Of a stretch of DNA of 64,000 bases, positions 1 through 9,650 are shown piece by piece. Below the pieces are notes generated by a model. The model did no database searches. It was not told the DNA's origin and was given only the letters and a program-made list of their open reading frames with translations. Every line of letters starts with the position of its first letter. The first letter of the stretch is position 1. The DNA is from Paenibacillus taichungensis (lineage in GTDB: Bacteria; Bacillota; Bacilli; Paenibacillales; Paenibacillaceae), in assembly GCF_003287275.1 (NCBI RefSeq), contig NZ_QEVW01000001.1:372001-436000 (forward strand), given 5' to 3'. The position numbers and the translations under genes were made by a program.

Positions 1-251
1 CTGATCAGGACCTGTACGCACTGTCTGCCAAGCTGTTGAAGCAGGGTGCAGATTTACCCGATATTCTGAGTTGTTGTGGTGATATTGATCCGTTTGTGGA
101 TATGAATCGCAAATTCGCGGAATACATGCAGGAAACGGATTTTAAGTTTCAGTATGTGGAAACACCGGGTACCCATGAATGGAGATTCTGGGAGCAACAC
201 CTGAGAACAATGTTTGATTTTCTGTATAACGACAAGACCAAAGTAGAGTGA
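1..251 (+). CDS. C-terminal part of an esterase-like alpha/beta hydrolase (truncated by window edge)
   Basis: Only about the last 83 residues are visible, read in the frame that begins at base 3; the gene starts upstream of the window. The segment GDIDPFVD followed about 30 residues later by GTHEWRFW matches the catalytic Asp and His of the esterase D / tributyrin esterase branch of alpha/beta hydrolases; the nucleophile Ser must lie upstream. The stop codon (249-251) is 11 bases from the likely TTG start of the following permease, so the two are probably co-transcribed. In this setting it may remove acyl groups from imported sugars, which is inference. The family call rests on two motifs in a fragment. 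Confidence 0.6.
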   Translation, partial: DQDLYALSAKLLKQGADLPDILSCCGDIDPFVDMNRKFAEYMQETDFKFQYVETPGTHEWRFWEQHLRTMFDFLYNDKTKVE

Positions 252-262
252 GGAGATGCAAT

Positions 263-1222
263 TTGAAACCTGCAGCCGAAGGACCTAGCAAAAAGCTGAA
301 GGGAAACTTGAAAGGCAATTCGCTCTGGAGTGAAATCTGGAAGCACAGAATGACGTACACCCTGCTTATTCCAGGACTCGTCTGGCTGATTCTGTTTGCC
401 TACATGCCAATGGGTGGCCTGTCTCTTGCGTTTAAAGACTACAAGGCAAACCTGGGGATCTGGGGAAGCCCATGGAGCGGATTTGAAAATTTCAAATACG
501 TTTTCCGGGATCCAACCTTTATTGACGCGGTATGGCGGACGCTGTACATCAATATTCTAAAACTGATTATTCAGTTCCCGTTCCCAATCATTCTGGCCTT
601 GTTGCTGAATGAGTTGCGGATGCGCAGAGGGAAAAAGTGGTTCCAGACGGTTCTTACGTTCCCTCACTTCCTTTCATGGATCATCGTATCCGGGGTAGTC
701 ATTAACGTTCTGGCTTATGACGGACTGGTAAACAGCGCACTTGGTTTGCTTGGGTTGCCAACCATTAACTTCCTGGGTTCCGAGTCCAACTTTGTACCGA
801 TGCTGCTGTTGACGGATATTTGGAAATCAAGCGGATGGGGTGCAATTATCTTCCTGGCTGCCATTTCCGGTATCGATCAGGATCAGTATGAATCAGCACA
901 GATTGACGGAGCATCCCGTATGCAGCAGATGTTCCGCATCACATTGCCAAACATTCTTCCTACAATCACCGTCATGTTCATCCTGTCGGTTGGTGGATTG
1001 ATGTCTTCCGGTTTCGACCAGATCTTCAACTTGGCAAATGCCGCAACTAAAAATGTATCGGAAGTACTCGATGTATACATCTATCGGATTACGTTCCAGT
1101 CATCAACCGATTTCTCATTCTCGACAGCGGTCAGCTTGTTCCGTTCCCTGGTGAATATGGCCTTGCTGCTTCTTGCTGACAGATTTGCCAAGTGGCTTGG
1201 CGGAGACGGTTTGTTCCGATAA
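263..1222 (+). CDS. Sugar ABC transporter permease, LplB-like
   Basis: Integral membrane permease of a binding-protein-dependent carbohydrate importer (about 319 residues). Hydrophobic segments run through the protein, beginning with YTLLIPGLVWLILFAYMPMG. The cytoplasmic EAA loop that contacts the ATPase is visible as SAQIDGASRMQQMF followed by ITLPN. An earlier in-frame GTG (248) overlaps the esterase stop, but GAGGAG at 250-255 sits 7 bases before TTG 263, which I prefer as start. It is the first of two permeases, followed by the second permease, the binding protein and two glycoside-active enzymes. As usual for this transporter class, no ATPase gene is in the operon; a shared MsmX-type ATPase elsewhere is expected. 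Confidence 0.9.
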   Translation: MKPAAEGPSKKLKGNLKGNSLWSEIWKHRMTYTLLIPGLVWLILFAYMPMGGLSLAFKDYKANLGIWGSPWSGFENFKYVFRDPTFIDAVWRTLYINILKLIIQFPFPIILALLLNELRMRRGKKWFQTVLTFPHFLSWIIVSGVVINVLAYDGLVNSALGLLGLPTINFLGSESNFVPMLLLTDIWKSSGWGAIIFLAAISGIDQDQYESAQIDGASRMQQMFRITLPNILPTITVMFILSVGGLMSSGFDQIFNLANAATKNVSEVLDVYIYRITFQSSTDFSFSTAVSLFRSLVNMALLLLADRFAKWLGGDGLFR

Positions 1223-1240
1223 GAGAGGAGGGAAAATGAG

Positions 1241-2143
1241 ATGAGCAAGAAAGCTAACAAAAAACCGAGAATTGGTACAGAAAAAATGACACTTCTCGAT
1301 TATATTATTTTCGCCGTATTACTTGTGCTTGCCCTGATGATCCTGATTCCGTTCTGGAATGTGATCATGATCTCCTTTGCAACACAAAAAGAATATGCTG
1401 ACAATCCATTTTTGATGTTCCCTAAAGAATGGACATTGGATTCCTACAAGGCGTTGTTCGCTGACGGAACGATTCTGTCGGGGTACAAAAATACAATTAT
1501 ATTGCTGGTCATCGGCTTGCCACTCAGCTTGTTCCTGACAACAAGCATGGCATATGGCCTTAGCCGCAACAAATTCCCGTTTAAGAAAATTATCTTTTTC
1601 TTGGTACTGTTCACCATGATCTTCAATGGTGGTATCGTACCGCTGTACCTGATCATGAAATCCCTTCATCTTACAGGTACGTTGTGGTCCGTTATCCTGG
1701 CGGGAAGTTTCAGCGCGTTTAACATGATTCTGATGATGAACTACTTCTACACCTTGCCTGAATCGCTGATGGAATCGGCGAGACTGGATGGAGCAGGAGA
1801 GTGGAGAATTCTGTTCTCTGTTGTTCTTCCGCTGGCTACACCCATTATGGCTACAATCACGTTGTTCTACGGGGTGGCTTACTGGAACAGTTGGTACGAT
1901 GCGATGATATTCCTTCGAAAAGCGGATCAGTTACCGCTCCAGAATGTACTCCGAAACATTATCGTGACATCTACGACGAATGCATCCAATGCATCCAGTG
2001 TGGATGCTGCCCAGGCAAGCAACTTCTCCATGGGCATGAAGATGGCAGCCGTATTTGTCACCATGGTACCAATTATGTGTTTCTTCCCAATGCTGCAAAA
2101 ACACTTTGCCAAAGGGGTATTAACAGGGGCAATCAAGACCTGA
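1241..2143 (+). CDS. Sugar ABC transporter permease, LplC/YtcP-like
   Basis: Second membrane subunit of the importer, 300 residues, six or so hydrophobic segments starting with LDYIIFAVLLVLALMILIPF. The EAA loop is LMESARLDGAGEWRILF followed by VVLPLATPI. A GAGGAGGG ribosome-binding site (about 1225-1232) precedes ATG 1241; it follows the first permease by 18 bases. It should form a heterodimeric channel with the upstream permease and accept sugar from the lipoprotein encoded next. By gene-order analogy the cargo is beta-1,2-linked gluco-oligosaccharide; nothing in the permease itself shows this. Confidence 0.9.
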   Translation: MSKKANKKPRIGTEKMTLLDYIIFAVLLVLALMILIPFWNVIMISFATQKEYADNPFLMFPKEWTLDSYKALFADGTILSGYKNTIILLVIGLPLSLFLTTSMAYGLSRNKFPFKKIIFFLVLFTMIFNGGIVPLYLIMKSLHLTGTLWSVILAGSFSAFNMILMMNYFYTLPESLMESARLDGAGEWRILFSVVLPLATPIMATITLFYGVAYWNSWYDAMIFLRKADQLPLQNVLRNIIVTSTTNASNASSVDAAQASNFSMGMKMAAVFVTMVPIMCFFPMLQKHFAKGVLTGAIKT

Positions 2144-2196
2144 TTATACGTATAGGATTTTGCAATAAATTCTACTAAAAAACATGGGGGTAAAAC

Positions 2197-3792
2197 ATGA
2201 AAACGAACAAAAAGTTGTCAGTAAGAGCTCTCTTTGCCATCACGCTTAGTGTAGTTATGCTGATGGTGACCGCTTGTTCCAGCCAAGGAGCTTCAGGTGG
2301 TAACGAAAAAGATGCAGAGGGAAATTACAAAGATAACCTGACCATCTCTGTAGCTAACCTGACAGAAATCAAAAACGGGAACCTGGATAATGACTTCCAC
2401 AAGTTCTGGACAGACAAATTCAATGTAACATGGGACTACAACTATATCGATTGGGATTCATGGGGCGAGAAGCTTCGTCTGTGGATCAACTCTGGCGACC
2501 TGCCGGATGTAGCGGTATGGAACTACGTACATGGTGATGCCATTAACAGCATTGAACAAGGTTTGTTCTACAAATTCCCGGATGACTGGAAAGAACGCTG
2601 GCCTAACGTAGCAGCAGCTTACAACTTGACAGGTCTTGGAGACAAGTTGGAAGAATTGACGGGTGGAACATATGTCCTGCCTAGACCAATCTATTTCGAA
2701 AACAAACCGGCTGACCCGCTGACGAACCAAATTGGTGTCATTGCGCTTCGTAAAGACTGGGCTGAAGCGGTTGGTTTTGAACTGAAAGATGCTTATACAA
2801 CAACCGAATTGAATGAATATGCTGCGCTTGTGAAAGAAAAAGATCCAGGCAAAGTGGGTAACAAACTTGTACCTCTGTCCTACAATGCTGCTGACGCTAT
2901 GACAAACATGATTATGCCTAACAGTGTACATGCCATGACCGACACGCCGTTCTACAAAGGTGAAGATGGCAAGTTCCACTGGGGACCAGCAGATCCTGAA
3001 ACGCTGACAGGACTTAAATTGATGCAAAAAGCCTATAAAGATGGATTGCTCAATCCTGAGTTCTACACATGGAAAAACAATGAAGGTCAAAACAACTTCA
3101 AAGTAACTGGTACAGCTGCAGTAACAAGTCTGGGCGGACTGGCTTCGTACAGACAAGGTCTGGATTCCGATATGAGAAAAAATCTGGGTGTAGATAGTGA
3201 TGAACTGGTACACACAGCGATCGTAGTGGGCGATGACGGGAAATACCGTAACATGGAGCAAGCCAACTTCTGGTCGGCATTGATCTTCAATCCGGACATC
3301 AGTGACGAGAAATTCGAACGGATCATGGATCTGATCGATTACTCCGCAACAAAAGAAGGACAGTTGCTCATCAACATGGGCTTTGAAGGAACGGATTGGA
3401 AATATGATGAAAACAACGAACTCGTTAGCTTGTTGCCAGAAGGAACGGTATTGGAAGATAAATATCCAGCACGTTTCGAAGGTCTGTACCTGCTCGGTGA
3501 CGACTTCAGTGTTGTAAACCCTGCAATCAAAAAGGATTACCGTGACAGAGCCGTGAAATTGTTCCAAGAAAAAGCAAAACTCGGTACAGAAGGCAACTCG
3601 CTTGCAACATACGATTGGGATGTCAACCTGTACGATTCCAAAGCGAAGAGTCAGGCTTCATTCGACTACCAGAACGAATATGCCAACTTGATCCTCAAAA
3701 GTGGAGATCTAGAGGCGAACTGGAAAGAATGGGTAAACAGCAAAATGTCCCTGGTTCAACCTTATCTGGATGAGCTAAACGAGAAATTCTAG
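2197..3792 (+). CDS. Sugar-binding lipoprotein of ABC importer
   Basis: Extracellular solute-binding protein of 531 residues. The N-terminus is a lipoprotein signal: KK, a hydrophobic run, then lipobox MVTAC with Cys27 as the predicted lipidated residue, followed by a Ser/Gly/Asn-rich linker. The body (for example NSGDLPDVAVWNYVHGD) is typical of LplA-type binding proteins of Paenibacillus. The position before a GH3 glucosidase and a GH94 phosphorylase matches the sophoro-oligosaccharide-binding protein locus of Listeria innocua, so beta-1,2-gluco-oligosaccharides are the best guess for ligand. The hairpin at 3815-3854 just downstream would give more binding protein than enzyme. Confidence 0.88.
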   Translation: MKTNKKLSVRALFAITLSVVMLMVTACSSQGASGGNEKDAEGNYKDNLTISVANLTEIKNGNLDNDFHKFWTDKFNVTWDYNYIDWDSWGEKLRLWINSGDLPDVAVWNYVHGDAINSIEQGLFYKFPDDWKERWPNVAAAYNLTGLGDKLEELTGGTYVLPRPIYFENKPADPLTNQIGVIALRKDWAEAVGFELKDAYTTTELNEYAALVKEKDPGKVGNKLVPLSYNAADAMTNMIMPNSVHAMTDTPFYKGEDGKFHWGPADPETLTGLKLMQKAYKDGLLNPEFYTWKNNEGQNNFKVTGTAAVTSLGGLASYRQGLDSDMRKNLGVDSDELVHTAIVVGDDGKYRNMEQANFWSALIFNPDISDEKFERIMDLIDYSATKEGQLLINMGFEGTDWKYDENNELVSLLPEGTVLEDKYPARFEGLYLLGDDFSVVNPAIKKDYRDRAVKLFQEKAKLGTEGNSLATYDWDVNLYDSKAKSQASFDYQNEYANLILKSGDLEANWKEWVNSKMSLVQPYLDELNEKF

Positions 3793-3814
3793 TAATCGTT
3801 CAGTCATTAATTTT

Positions 3815-3859
3815 GAACCCGGTGCGCGGTCTCTCCCCGAACGCAGCCGGGTTCTTTAT
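3815..3859 (+). terminator. Intra-operon hairpin with T-run after binding-protein gene
   Basis: GAACCCGG (3815-3822) pairs with CCGGGTTC (3847-3854), followed by TTTATT. It lies between the binding-protein stop and the GH3 start. Placed inside an otherwise co-directional operon it probably acts as a partial terminator or mRNA 3'-end stabiliser, a common way to over-express binding proteins. Confidence 0.7.
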
Positions 3860-3888
3860 TTCAACAACTTGTAGTGGAGGGTACATGG

Positions 3889-6054
3889 ATGAATAACGAG
3901 CAGTTGCTAGACCTGGTAAAACAGATGACGTTGAAGGAAAAAACAGCTCAGCTTCTTCAGCTGACTGCCAACTTTTATGAAGGAACGAATGTCGAAGGTC
4001 AGATCACAGGGCCGATGGAAGAGATGGGAATTACGGAGCAGTCTGTGGATGCCAGTGGGTCCATTCTGGGGCTGTCCGGTGCGCAAGCCATCATTGATGT
4101 ACAGCAAGCTTATATGAAAAAAAGCCGTCTGGGCATTCCGCTCTTGTTCATGGCTGACGTCGTTCATGGATTCAAAACCATTTTCCCGATTCCACTGGCA
4201 ATCGGTTGTTCATGGGACACAGAACTGGCCGAAAAAAGTGCTGAAATTGCAGCACGTGAATCAGCTGTGTCTGGTCTGCATGTAACTTTTGCACCTATGG
4301 TGGATCTGGTTCGTGACCCGCGCTGGGGGCGTGTGATGGAAACGACAGGAGAAGATCCTTATCTGAACAGCTTGTTCGCGGCTGCGTTTGTTCGTGGATA
4401 TCAGGGCAATAGCTTGAAGGATGAGCCAGATCGTCTTGCAGCCTGTGTCAAACACTTTGCGGCGTATGGAGCGGCTGAGGGTGGTCGGGATTATAATACG
4501 GTGGACATGTCCGAACGTAATCTGCGTGAGTACTATTTGCCAGCGTACAAAGCAGCGTTGGATGCGGGCGTGGAGATGGTCATGACTTCGTTCAATACGG
4601 TTGACGGTATTCCGGCAAGTGGCAATGAGAAGTTAATGCGTGGCATTTTGCGTGACGAGTGGGGCTTTGATGGTGTGTTGATCTCGGATTGGGCTTCCAT
4701 TCGCGAAATGATTGCGCACGGCGCTGCGGAAGATGATCGTGAAGCGGCATATCGTGCTATTCGCGCAGGAGTAGACATGGAGATGATGACCCCTTGTTAT
4801 GTGAATCATTTGCCTGAGCTGATTGAGAGTGGTGAAGTGGAAGAGGAGCTCATTGATGAAGCCGTTTTGCGTATTTTGCAACTGAAAGAAAAGCTGGGAT
4901 TGTTCGACAATCCTCTGCGTGCAGCTGATCCGGAGCGTGAGCGTGAGATTGTGTTCTCGAAAGAGCATCGTCAGGTATCGTATGAGCTTGCAACCAAATC
5001 GGCTGTATTGTTGAAAAACGATAATGACGTTCTTCCGCTGAAGCCAGATTCCAATGTAGCGTTAATTGGACCTTTTGCTCAAAGTGAAGACATTCTCGGA
5101 TGGTGGTCCTGTGAAGGTGTTAAAGAAGATGCCGTTAAACTCGGAACTGCTTTGCAGGAACGTCTTACTGCCGGGAAAGTTCATGTGGCTCAAGGTAGCA
5201 ACGTTCACACAATCACCGCTGAACAGATTGCTGAAGCGCTTGAAGTAGCAAGCAAAGCTGATCTGATCGTGCTTGCACTTGGTGAAGATTCCGAAATGAG
5301 TGGTGAAGGTGGATCGCGTACAGATATTCGTTTGCCGGCAGCTCAACTGGAATTGGTCAAACAGCTCAAAGCAGCGGGTAAACCAATCGCCAGCGTTATT
5401 TTCAACGGTCGCCCTCTGGACTTACATGGTGTATTTGAAGAATCCGATGCTGTGCTTGAAGCGTGGTTCCCGGGCAGTGAGGGTGGAGCGGCTATTGCTG
5501 ATGTATTGACAGGTGTGGTGAATCCATCTGCGCGTCTAACGATGTCCTTCCCTCAATCTGTAGGTCAGATACCGGTATATTACAATCATTTTAATACAGG
5601 ACGTCCACTCAATCCGCAAAAGACGGAAGAGCGTTATGTTTCCAAATATATTGATAGTCCGAATGATCCGCTGCTTCCGTTTGGCTACGGCTTGTCATAC
5701 ACCTCGTTTGAGTATGGTGACCTGGAAGTATCAAGCAATGAAATGACAGCTGATCAACCTCTGACGGTCCAAGTGCGTGTAACCAATGCTGGCGAGCGTG
5801 CTGGCGTGGAGACGGTTCAGTTGTATGTACGTGATGTCACTGGTGAAGTTGTGCGTCCAATGCGTGAGCTGAAAGGTTATGTTAAGCTGTCACTCGCACC
5901 GGGTGAAAGTGGTACGGCTACATTTACATTAAACGAAGAACAGCTTCGTTATCATCATTCCGATTTGAGTCATCGCAGTGATAAAGGAACGTTCCACATC
6001 TTCGTAGGGCCGAATAGCCGCGATACATTGGAAAGCACGTTCAAGCTGGTGTAA
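3889..6054 (+). CDS. GH3 beta-glucosidase, probably acting on beta-1,2-gluco-oligosaccharides
   Basis: Family GH3 glycoside hydrolase, about 721 residues. The N-terminal barrel carries KHFAAYG, the nucleophile motif GFDGVLISDW (Asp about residue 267) and DVVHGFKT; the second domain has LGEDSEMSGEGGSR; the C-terminus has LPFGYGLSYTSF and a fibronectin-III-like domain. There is no signal peptide, so it acts in the cytoplasm on imported sugar. The GTG at 3874 belongs to the ribosome-binding site GTGGAGGG, so ATG 3889 (8-base spacing) is chosen. GH3 directly before a GH94 phosphorylase of this size matches Lin1840/Lin1839 of Listeria innocua, where the GH3 enzyme prefers sophorose. Substrate is inferred from context. 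Confidence 0.92.
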   Translation: MNNEQLLDLVKQMTLKEKTAQLLQLTANFYEGTNVEGQITGPMEEMGITEQSVDASGSILGLSGAQAIIDVQQAYMKKSRLGIPLLFMADVVHGFKTIFPIPLAIGCSWDTELAEKSAEIAARESAVSGLHVTFAPMVDLVRDPRWGRVMETTGEDPYLNSLFAAAFVRGYQGNSLKDEPDRLAACVKHFAAYGAAEGGRDYNTVDMSERNLREYYLPAYKAALDAGVEMVMTSFNTVDGIPASGNEKLMRGILRDEWGFDGVLISDWASIREMIAHGAAEDDREAAYRAIRAGVDMEMMTPCYVNHLPELIESGEVEEELIDEAVLRILQLKEKLGLFDNPLRAADPEREREIVFSKEHRQVSYELATKSAVLLKNDNDVLPLKPDSNVALIGPFAQSEDILGWWSCEGVKEDAVKLGTALQERLTAGKVHVAQGSNVHTITAEQIAEALEVASKADLIVLALGEDSEMSGEGGSRTDIRLPAAQLELVKQLKAAGKPIASVIFNGRPLDLHGVFEESDAVLEAWFPGSEGGAAIADVLTGVVNPSARLTMSFPQSVGQIPVYYNHFNTGRPLNPQKTEERYVSKYIDSPNDPLLPFGYGLSYTSFEYGDLEVSSNEMTADQPLTVQVRVTNAGERAGVETVQLYVRDVTGEVVRPMRELKGYVKLSLAPGESGTATFTLNEEQLRYHHSDLSHRSDKGTFHIFVGPNSRDTLESTFKLV

Positions 6055-6115
6055 AGGGATACACCTCATATCGATGAATGGATTGAACTCATCATATAAA
6101 AGCAGCAAATCTGCA

Positions 6116-6156
6116 CTGCCTTGTTCTCTTCTGTTCAGCAGCGGGGAACAAGGCAG
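6116..6156 (+). other. 11-bp hairpin directly upstream of the phosphorylase ribosome-binding site
   Basis: CTGCCTTGTTC (6116-6126) and GAACAAGGCAG (6146-6156) are perfectly complementary with a 19-base loop. There is no T-run, so it is not an intrinsic terminator. GGAGG at 6161-6165 follows immediately, so the hairpin may protect the downstream mRNA or affect initiation. Confidence 0.6.
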
Positions 6157-6167
6157 GATAGGAGGAT

Positions 6168-9100
6168 ATGAATAGATATATGAAGACCATGAATAAATCT
6201 CAAATCAACGTGCAATCCGGCGATCTGTGCTTTACGTTCTGGGAAAGCGGTGATTTGTTCAAGGCTGTAAGTGGAACAACGATGATTAATCAGTGGATGG
6301 CTAGTCCAGTGGACGGCTCAATGAACAATCTGTACTTGCGTTTTCATAGTGATTCTGGTATTCGTTTTGTGCCAATGCTTGGCATTCACTCCGACAGCCA
6401 GGTGAGCACCGACGGCAGTCGTATGGTATGGACAGGTACCGCTGAGGGCGTAGGCTATCAGGTTGTATTTGCTCCAACAGCACCAGGTGTATGGTTCTGG
6501 GATGTAACCGTAAACGGTAATGGAGAAGAGGTCGACGTGGTCTATGGTCAGGATGTCGGCAATGCGGATCCAGGTGCGGTACGTAGCAATGAGGCTTACT
6601 TGTCGCAATACATCGACCATGCTGTATTTGAGGATGCGAAGCTGGGATATATCGTAGCTTCACGACAGAATCAACCGCAGGGCGGGGCTTTTCCTTATCT
6701 TCAACAGGGTTCATTAACCCGTGCAGCAGGCTATTCCACAGATGGATTTCAGTTCTTTGGTTTGAGTTACAAGGAAACGAATGTCCCTGAAAGTCTGAGC
6801 AAGCCAACACTTGCGAATGAAGTGTACCAGTACGAATTTGCATACACAGCTCTGCAGTCCGAAAAAGTGGTGTTGAGTGGTGAAGCTCGTTTTGTGTTCT
6901 ATGGACTCTTTCAGGCTAACCACCCTGAAGCGGTGAAGGAACTCGAATACCAGAATGTTGTCAAACAGGCTTGGGACGAGTACGAAGCGAAGCGTCAAGA
7001 GGATGCACACACGGTACAGGCAGTATCCAACGTATTTCCAAAAGTATCTCTCCATCGGGTAATCGGTGAACCCTTGCCTACTTTATCGATGACCGAAGAA
7101 GAAGTGAACTCCCGCTTCCCGGCTTCGAAGAGACATCAGGAAGAGCGCGCGGATGGCGAATTGCTGGCGTTCTTTACAGATACCTATGAGCATATTGTGC
7201 TGAAGGAAAAGGAAATGCGCGTGGAACGTCCGCATGGACACATTCTGATGAGTGGCAACAATGTGAAGCTGGGTCAGAACGTAATCACTACGTCTTCCTA
7301 TATGTATGGTATTTTCAATTCCCATGTGGTTGTTGGAAATACGAACTTCAATAAAATGATGAGCAACGCACGTAGTGCACTCAACATACCCAAATCATCC
7401 GGTCAGCGGATCTACGTCGAGGTTGAGGGAATCTTCCACCTACTCACGATGCCTTCCCTGTTTGAAATGGGCTTCAACTATGTTCGCTGGTATTACAAAA
7501 CAGCTGAGGATACGCTGATCATCACAAATTATACAACTCTGGATACGCCTGAAGTACATCTTCATGTGAAGTCGGAAAAAGGAAAAGCTTATAGATACCT
7601 AATTACCAATCAGATTACGATGAATGTGAATGAATATGAACTGCCTGTTCATGTTTCCGAGCAGAATGGTGAACTGAGCTTCAAGGCAGATCACAGTTCC
7701 CTTAGTGCCAAAGTGTATCCGAATCTGGAGTACCGCATGCGGGTAAGCGGAGCAGGAGTGAAGGTTGGTGATGAGACTGAACTGGCTAGTGGAGTAAACG
7801 CAGGCGACGACTCACTCACGACTTTACGGCTGGACAGCAGCGCTGAATGGACATTGACCATTCAAGGTCTGTTGGAAGGTGGACAGGCTGCATCATCGAC
7901 ACGCAGCTTTGAAGAGGAAGTGGCCGCTTATCGCGCCTTCTATGCAGAAGTGATGAATGGTTTCCATTTGTCCCAACCTCAGAAGCAAGGAGCAGACGAG
8001 TTGTTCAAAGTGAATGCTCTAGCATGGTGGTACACTCACAATATGCTGGTGCATTACTCTGTTCCTCACGGATTGGAACAATATGGCGGTGCAGCTTGGG
8101 GAACACGCGATGTCTGCCAGGGTCCGGTCGAATACTTTATGGCTACACAAAAGTATGAGCAGGTTCGCGATATTCTGAAGACAGTTTACTCGCATCAGTA
8201 TGAGGATGACGGCAACTGGCCGCAATGGTTTATGTTCGATCGTTATTTCAAAGTTCAACAGGAAGAAAGCCATGGTGACATTATTGTTTGGCCTCTTAAA
8301 GTGTTAAGTGATTATCTGATTGCTACCAAGGATTATTCGATTCTGAATGAGGAAGTACCTTATACCGTAAAACATGGTTTTGATTTTACGGATCAGACAG
8401 CCAGCGTGCTGGAGCATGCCCAGAAAGAGCTGGAGTATATCCGCAGCCATTTCCTGCATGATACATTCCTCTCTTCATATGGTGACGGGGACTGGGACGA
8501 TACATTACAGCCTGCCAATGCTCAATTGAAGCAATATATGGTCAGCAGCTGGACTGTGGCGCTCACTTATCAAACGTTGAAGCAGCTATCCAGAGCGCTT
8601 GCGCCAGTGAAACCGGAGCTCTCATCCGAGTTAAATGACATGGCAGCGGGTGTGAAAAGGGACTTCAGCAAGTATATGCTGGATACCGATGTGATTCCCG
8701 GCTTTGTATATATGGAAGATCCGGCACAAGCGAAGCGCATGCTGCATCCGGATGACAGTGAGACAGGTATTCAATACCGTTTGCTGCCGATGACACGCAG
8801 CATGATTGCCGAGTTGCTGGAGCCTGAGCAAGCGCAATCTCATTATGAATTGATTAAGGACAAGCTGTACTGTCCGGATGGTGTCAGATTGATGAATCGT
8901 CCAGCACAGTATGATGGCGGCGTCAGCACTCATTTCAAACGTGCAGAGCAGGCGTCCAACTTCGGACGTGAAGTGGGCTTGCAATATGTTCATGCTCACA
9001 TCCGCTATATTGAAGCCATGGCGAAGCTAGGCAACCCGGATGAGGTCTGGAATGGCCTGGGTATTATCAATCCAGTGGGTATTCAGGAAGCTGTTCCTAA

Positions 9101-9551
9101 CGCAGATTTGCGTCAAAGTAATGCCTACTTCAGCAGCTCTGACGGGAAATTCAATAACCGTTACGCAGCGCAGGAACAGTTTGATAAACTTCGCACCGGA
9201 GATGTGCAGGTGAAGGGCGGCTGGAGAATCTACTCCAGTGGACCGGGAATCTACATGAATCAGCTCATTTCGAACGCTCTGGGTATTCGTCAGGAGGAAG
9301 AAGATCTGATTCTGGACCCTGTGTTACCTGTCAGCTTGGATGGTTTGCATTTTGATTTCCAATTTGCCGGCAAAAAAGTTACCTTCGTCTATCATCTCAG
9401 CGGAGAGGCCGTACAACGTATTGTGCTGAATGGCAAGGAACTGGATACAACTAGGCTGCAACAACCTTATCGTCTTGGTGGACTGCGTATTTCGCGTAAG
9501 GAGCTTGAACAGAGCCTGAGCGAAAATAACGTGATTGAGATTTACAGTTAA
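6168..9551 (+). CDS. GH94 glycoside phosphorylase, likely 1,2-beta-oligoglucan phosphorylase (SOGP)
   Basis: Large cytoplasmic protein (1127 residues from ATG 6168). Length and features fit GH94 long-form phosphorylases: beta-sandwich N-terminal half, then an (alpha/alpha)6 catalytic domain with AWGTRDVCQGPVEY and GDGDWDD at residues 772-778, whose Asp is the expected general acid (the GDWND motif of cellobiose phosphorylase). The known SOGP of Listeria innocua is close to this size and has the same neighbours (GH3, binding protein, two permeases, LacI). Reaction expected: beta-1,2-oligoglucan plus phosphate gives glucose-1-phosphate and a shorter chain. Start is uncertain: GGAGG 6161-6165 is only 2 bases from ATG 6168 and 14 from ATG 6180. 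Family call is strong; linkage specificity is inferred. Confidence 0.87.
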   Translation: MNRYMKTMNKSQINVQSGDLCFTFWESGDLFKAVSGTTMINQWMASPVDGSMNNLYLRFHSDSGIRFVPMLGIHSDSQVSTDGSRMVWTGTAEGVGYQVVFAPTAPGVWFWDVTVNGNGEEVDVVYGQDVGNADPGAVRSNEAYLSQYIDHAVFEDAKLGYIVASRQNQPQGGAFPYLQQGSLTRAAGYSTDGFQFFGLSYKETNVPESLSKPTLANEVYQYEFAYTALQSEKVVLSGEARFVFYGLFQANHPEAVKELEYQNVVKQAWDEYEAKRQEDAHTVQAVSNVFPKVSLHRVIGEPLPTLSMTEEEVNSRFPASKRHQEERADGELLAFFTDTYEHIVLKEKEMRVERPHGHILMSGNNVKLGQNVITTSSYMYGIFNSHVVVGNTNFNKMMSNARSALNIPKSSGQRIYVEVEGIFHLLTMPSLFEMGFNYVRWYYKTAEDTLIITNYTTLDTPEVHLHVKSEKGKAYRYLITNQITMNVNEYELPVHVSEQNGELSFKADHSSLSAKVYPNLEYRMRVSGAGVKVGDETELASGVNAGDDSLTTLRLDSSAEWTLTIQGLLEGGQAASSTRSFEEEVAAYRAFYAEVMNGFHLSQPQKQGADELFKVNALAWWYTHNMLVHYSVPHGLEQYGGAAWGTRDVCQGPVEYFMATQKYEQVRDILKTVYSHQYEDDGNWPQWFMFDRYFKVQQEESHGDIIVWPLKVLSDYLIATKDYSILNEEVPYTVKHGFDFTDQTASVLEHAQKELEYIRSHFLHDTFLSSYGDGDWDDTLQPANAQLKQYMVSSWTVALTYQTLKQLSRALAPVKPELSSELNDMAAGVKRDFSKYMLDTDVIPGFVYMEDPAQAKRMLHPDDSETGIQYRLLPMTRSMIAELLEPEQAQSHYELIKDKLYCPDGVRLMNRPAQYDGGVSTHFKRAEQASNFGREVGLQYVHAHIRYIEAMAKLGNPDEVWNGLGIINPVGIQEAVPNADLRQSNAYFSSSDGKFNNRYAAQEQFDKLRTGDVQVKGGWRIYSSGPGIYMNQLISNALGIRQEEEDLILDPVLPVSLDGLHFDFQFAGKKVTFVYHLSGEAVQRIVLNGKELDTTRLQQPYRLGGLRISRKELEQSLSENNVIEIYS

Positions 9552-9554
9552 TCG

Positions 9555-9566
9555 TGTAAACGTTAG
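9555..9566 (+). promoter_or_regulatory. Possible LacI-type operator half-palindrome
   Basis: TGTAAACGTTAG just upstream of the LacI gene has the central CG and near-palindromic shape of LacI/GalR operators. It is a single imperfect match with no second copy checked, because the operon promoter lies outside the window. Confidence 0.25.
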
Positions 9567-9597
9567 TCCATTTTATCAGGTATAAATATTTTAGATG

Positions 9598-9625
9598 TCA
9601 GGTCCTTCGATTTCGAAGGGCCTGA
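9598..9625 (+). other. 13-bp hairpin between phosphorylase and LacI genes
   Basis: TCAGGTCCTTCGA (9598-9610) and TCGAAGGGCCTGA (9613-9625) pair with one G-U wobble and a 2-base spacer. No T-run follows. It may separate the operon from the regulator as an mRNA processing or stability element. Confidence 0.55.
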
Positions 9626-9650
9626 TGAACATAACAGGGGAGCGAAGAAT

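Noticed and set aside
2458..3567. 369-codon minus-strand frame opposite the first sugar-binding lipoprotein
   Set aside because: Cys- and Phe-rich translation without any motif, fully antisense to a clear lipoprotein gene with its own signals.
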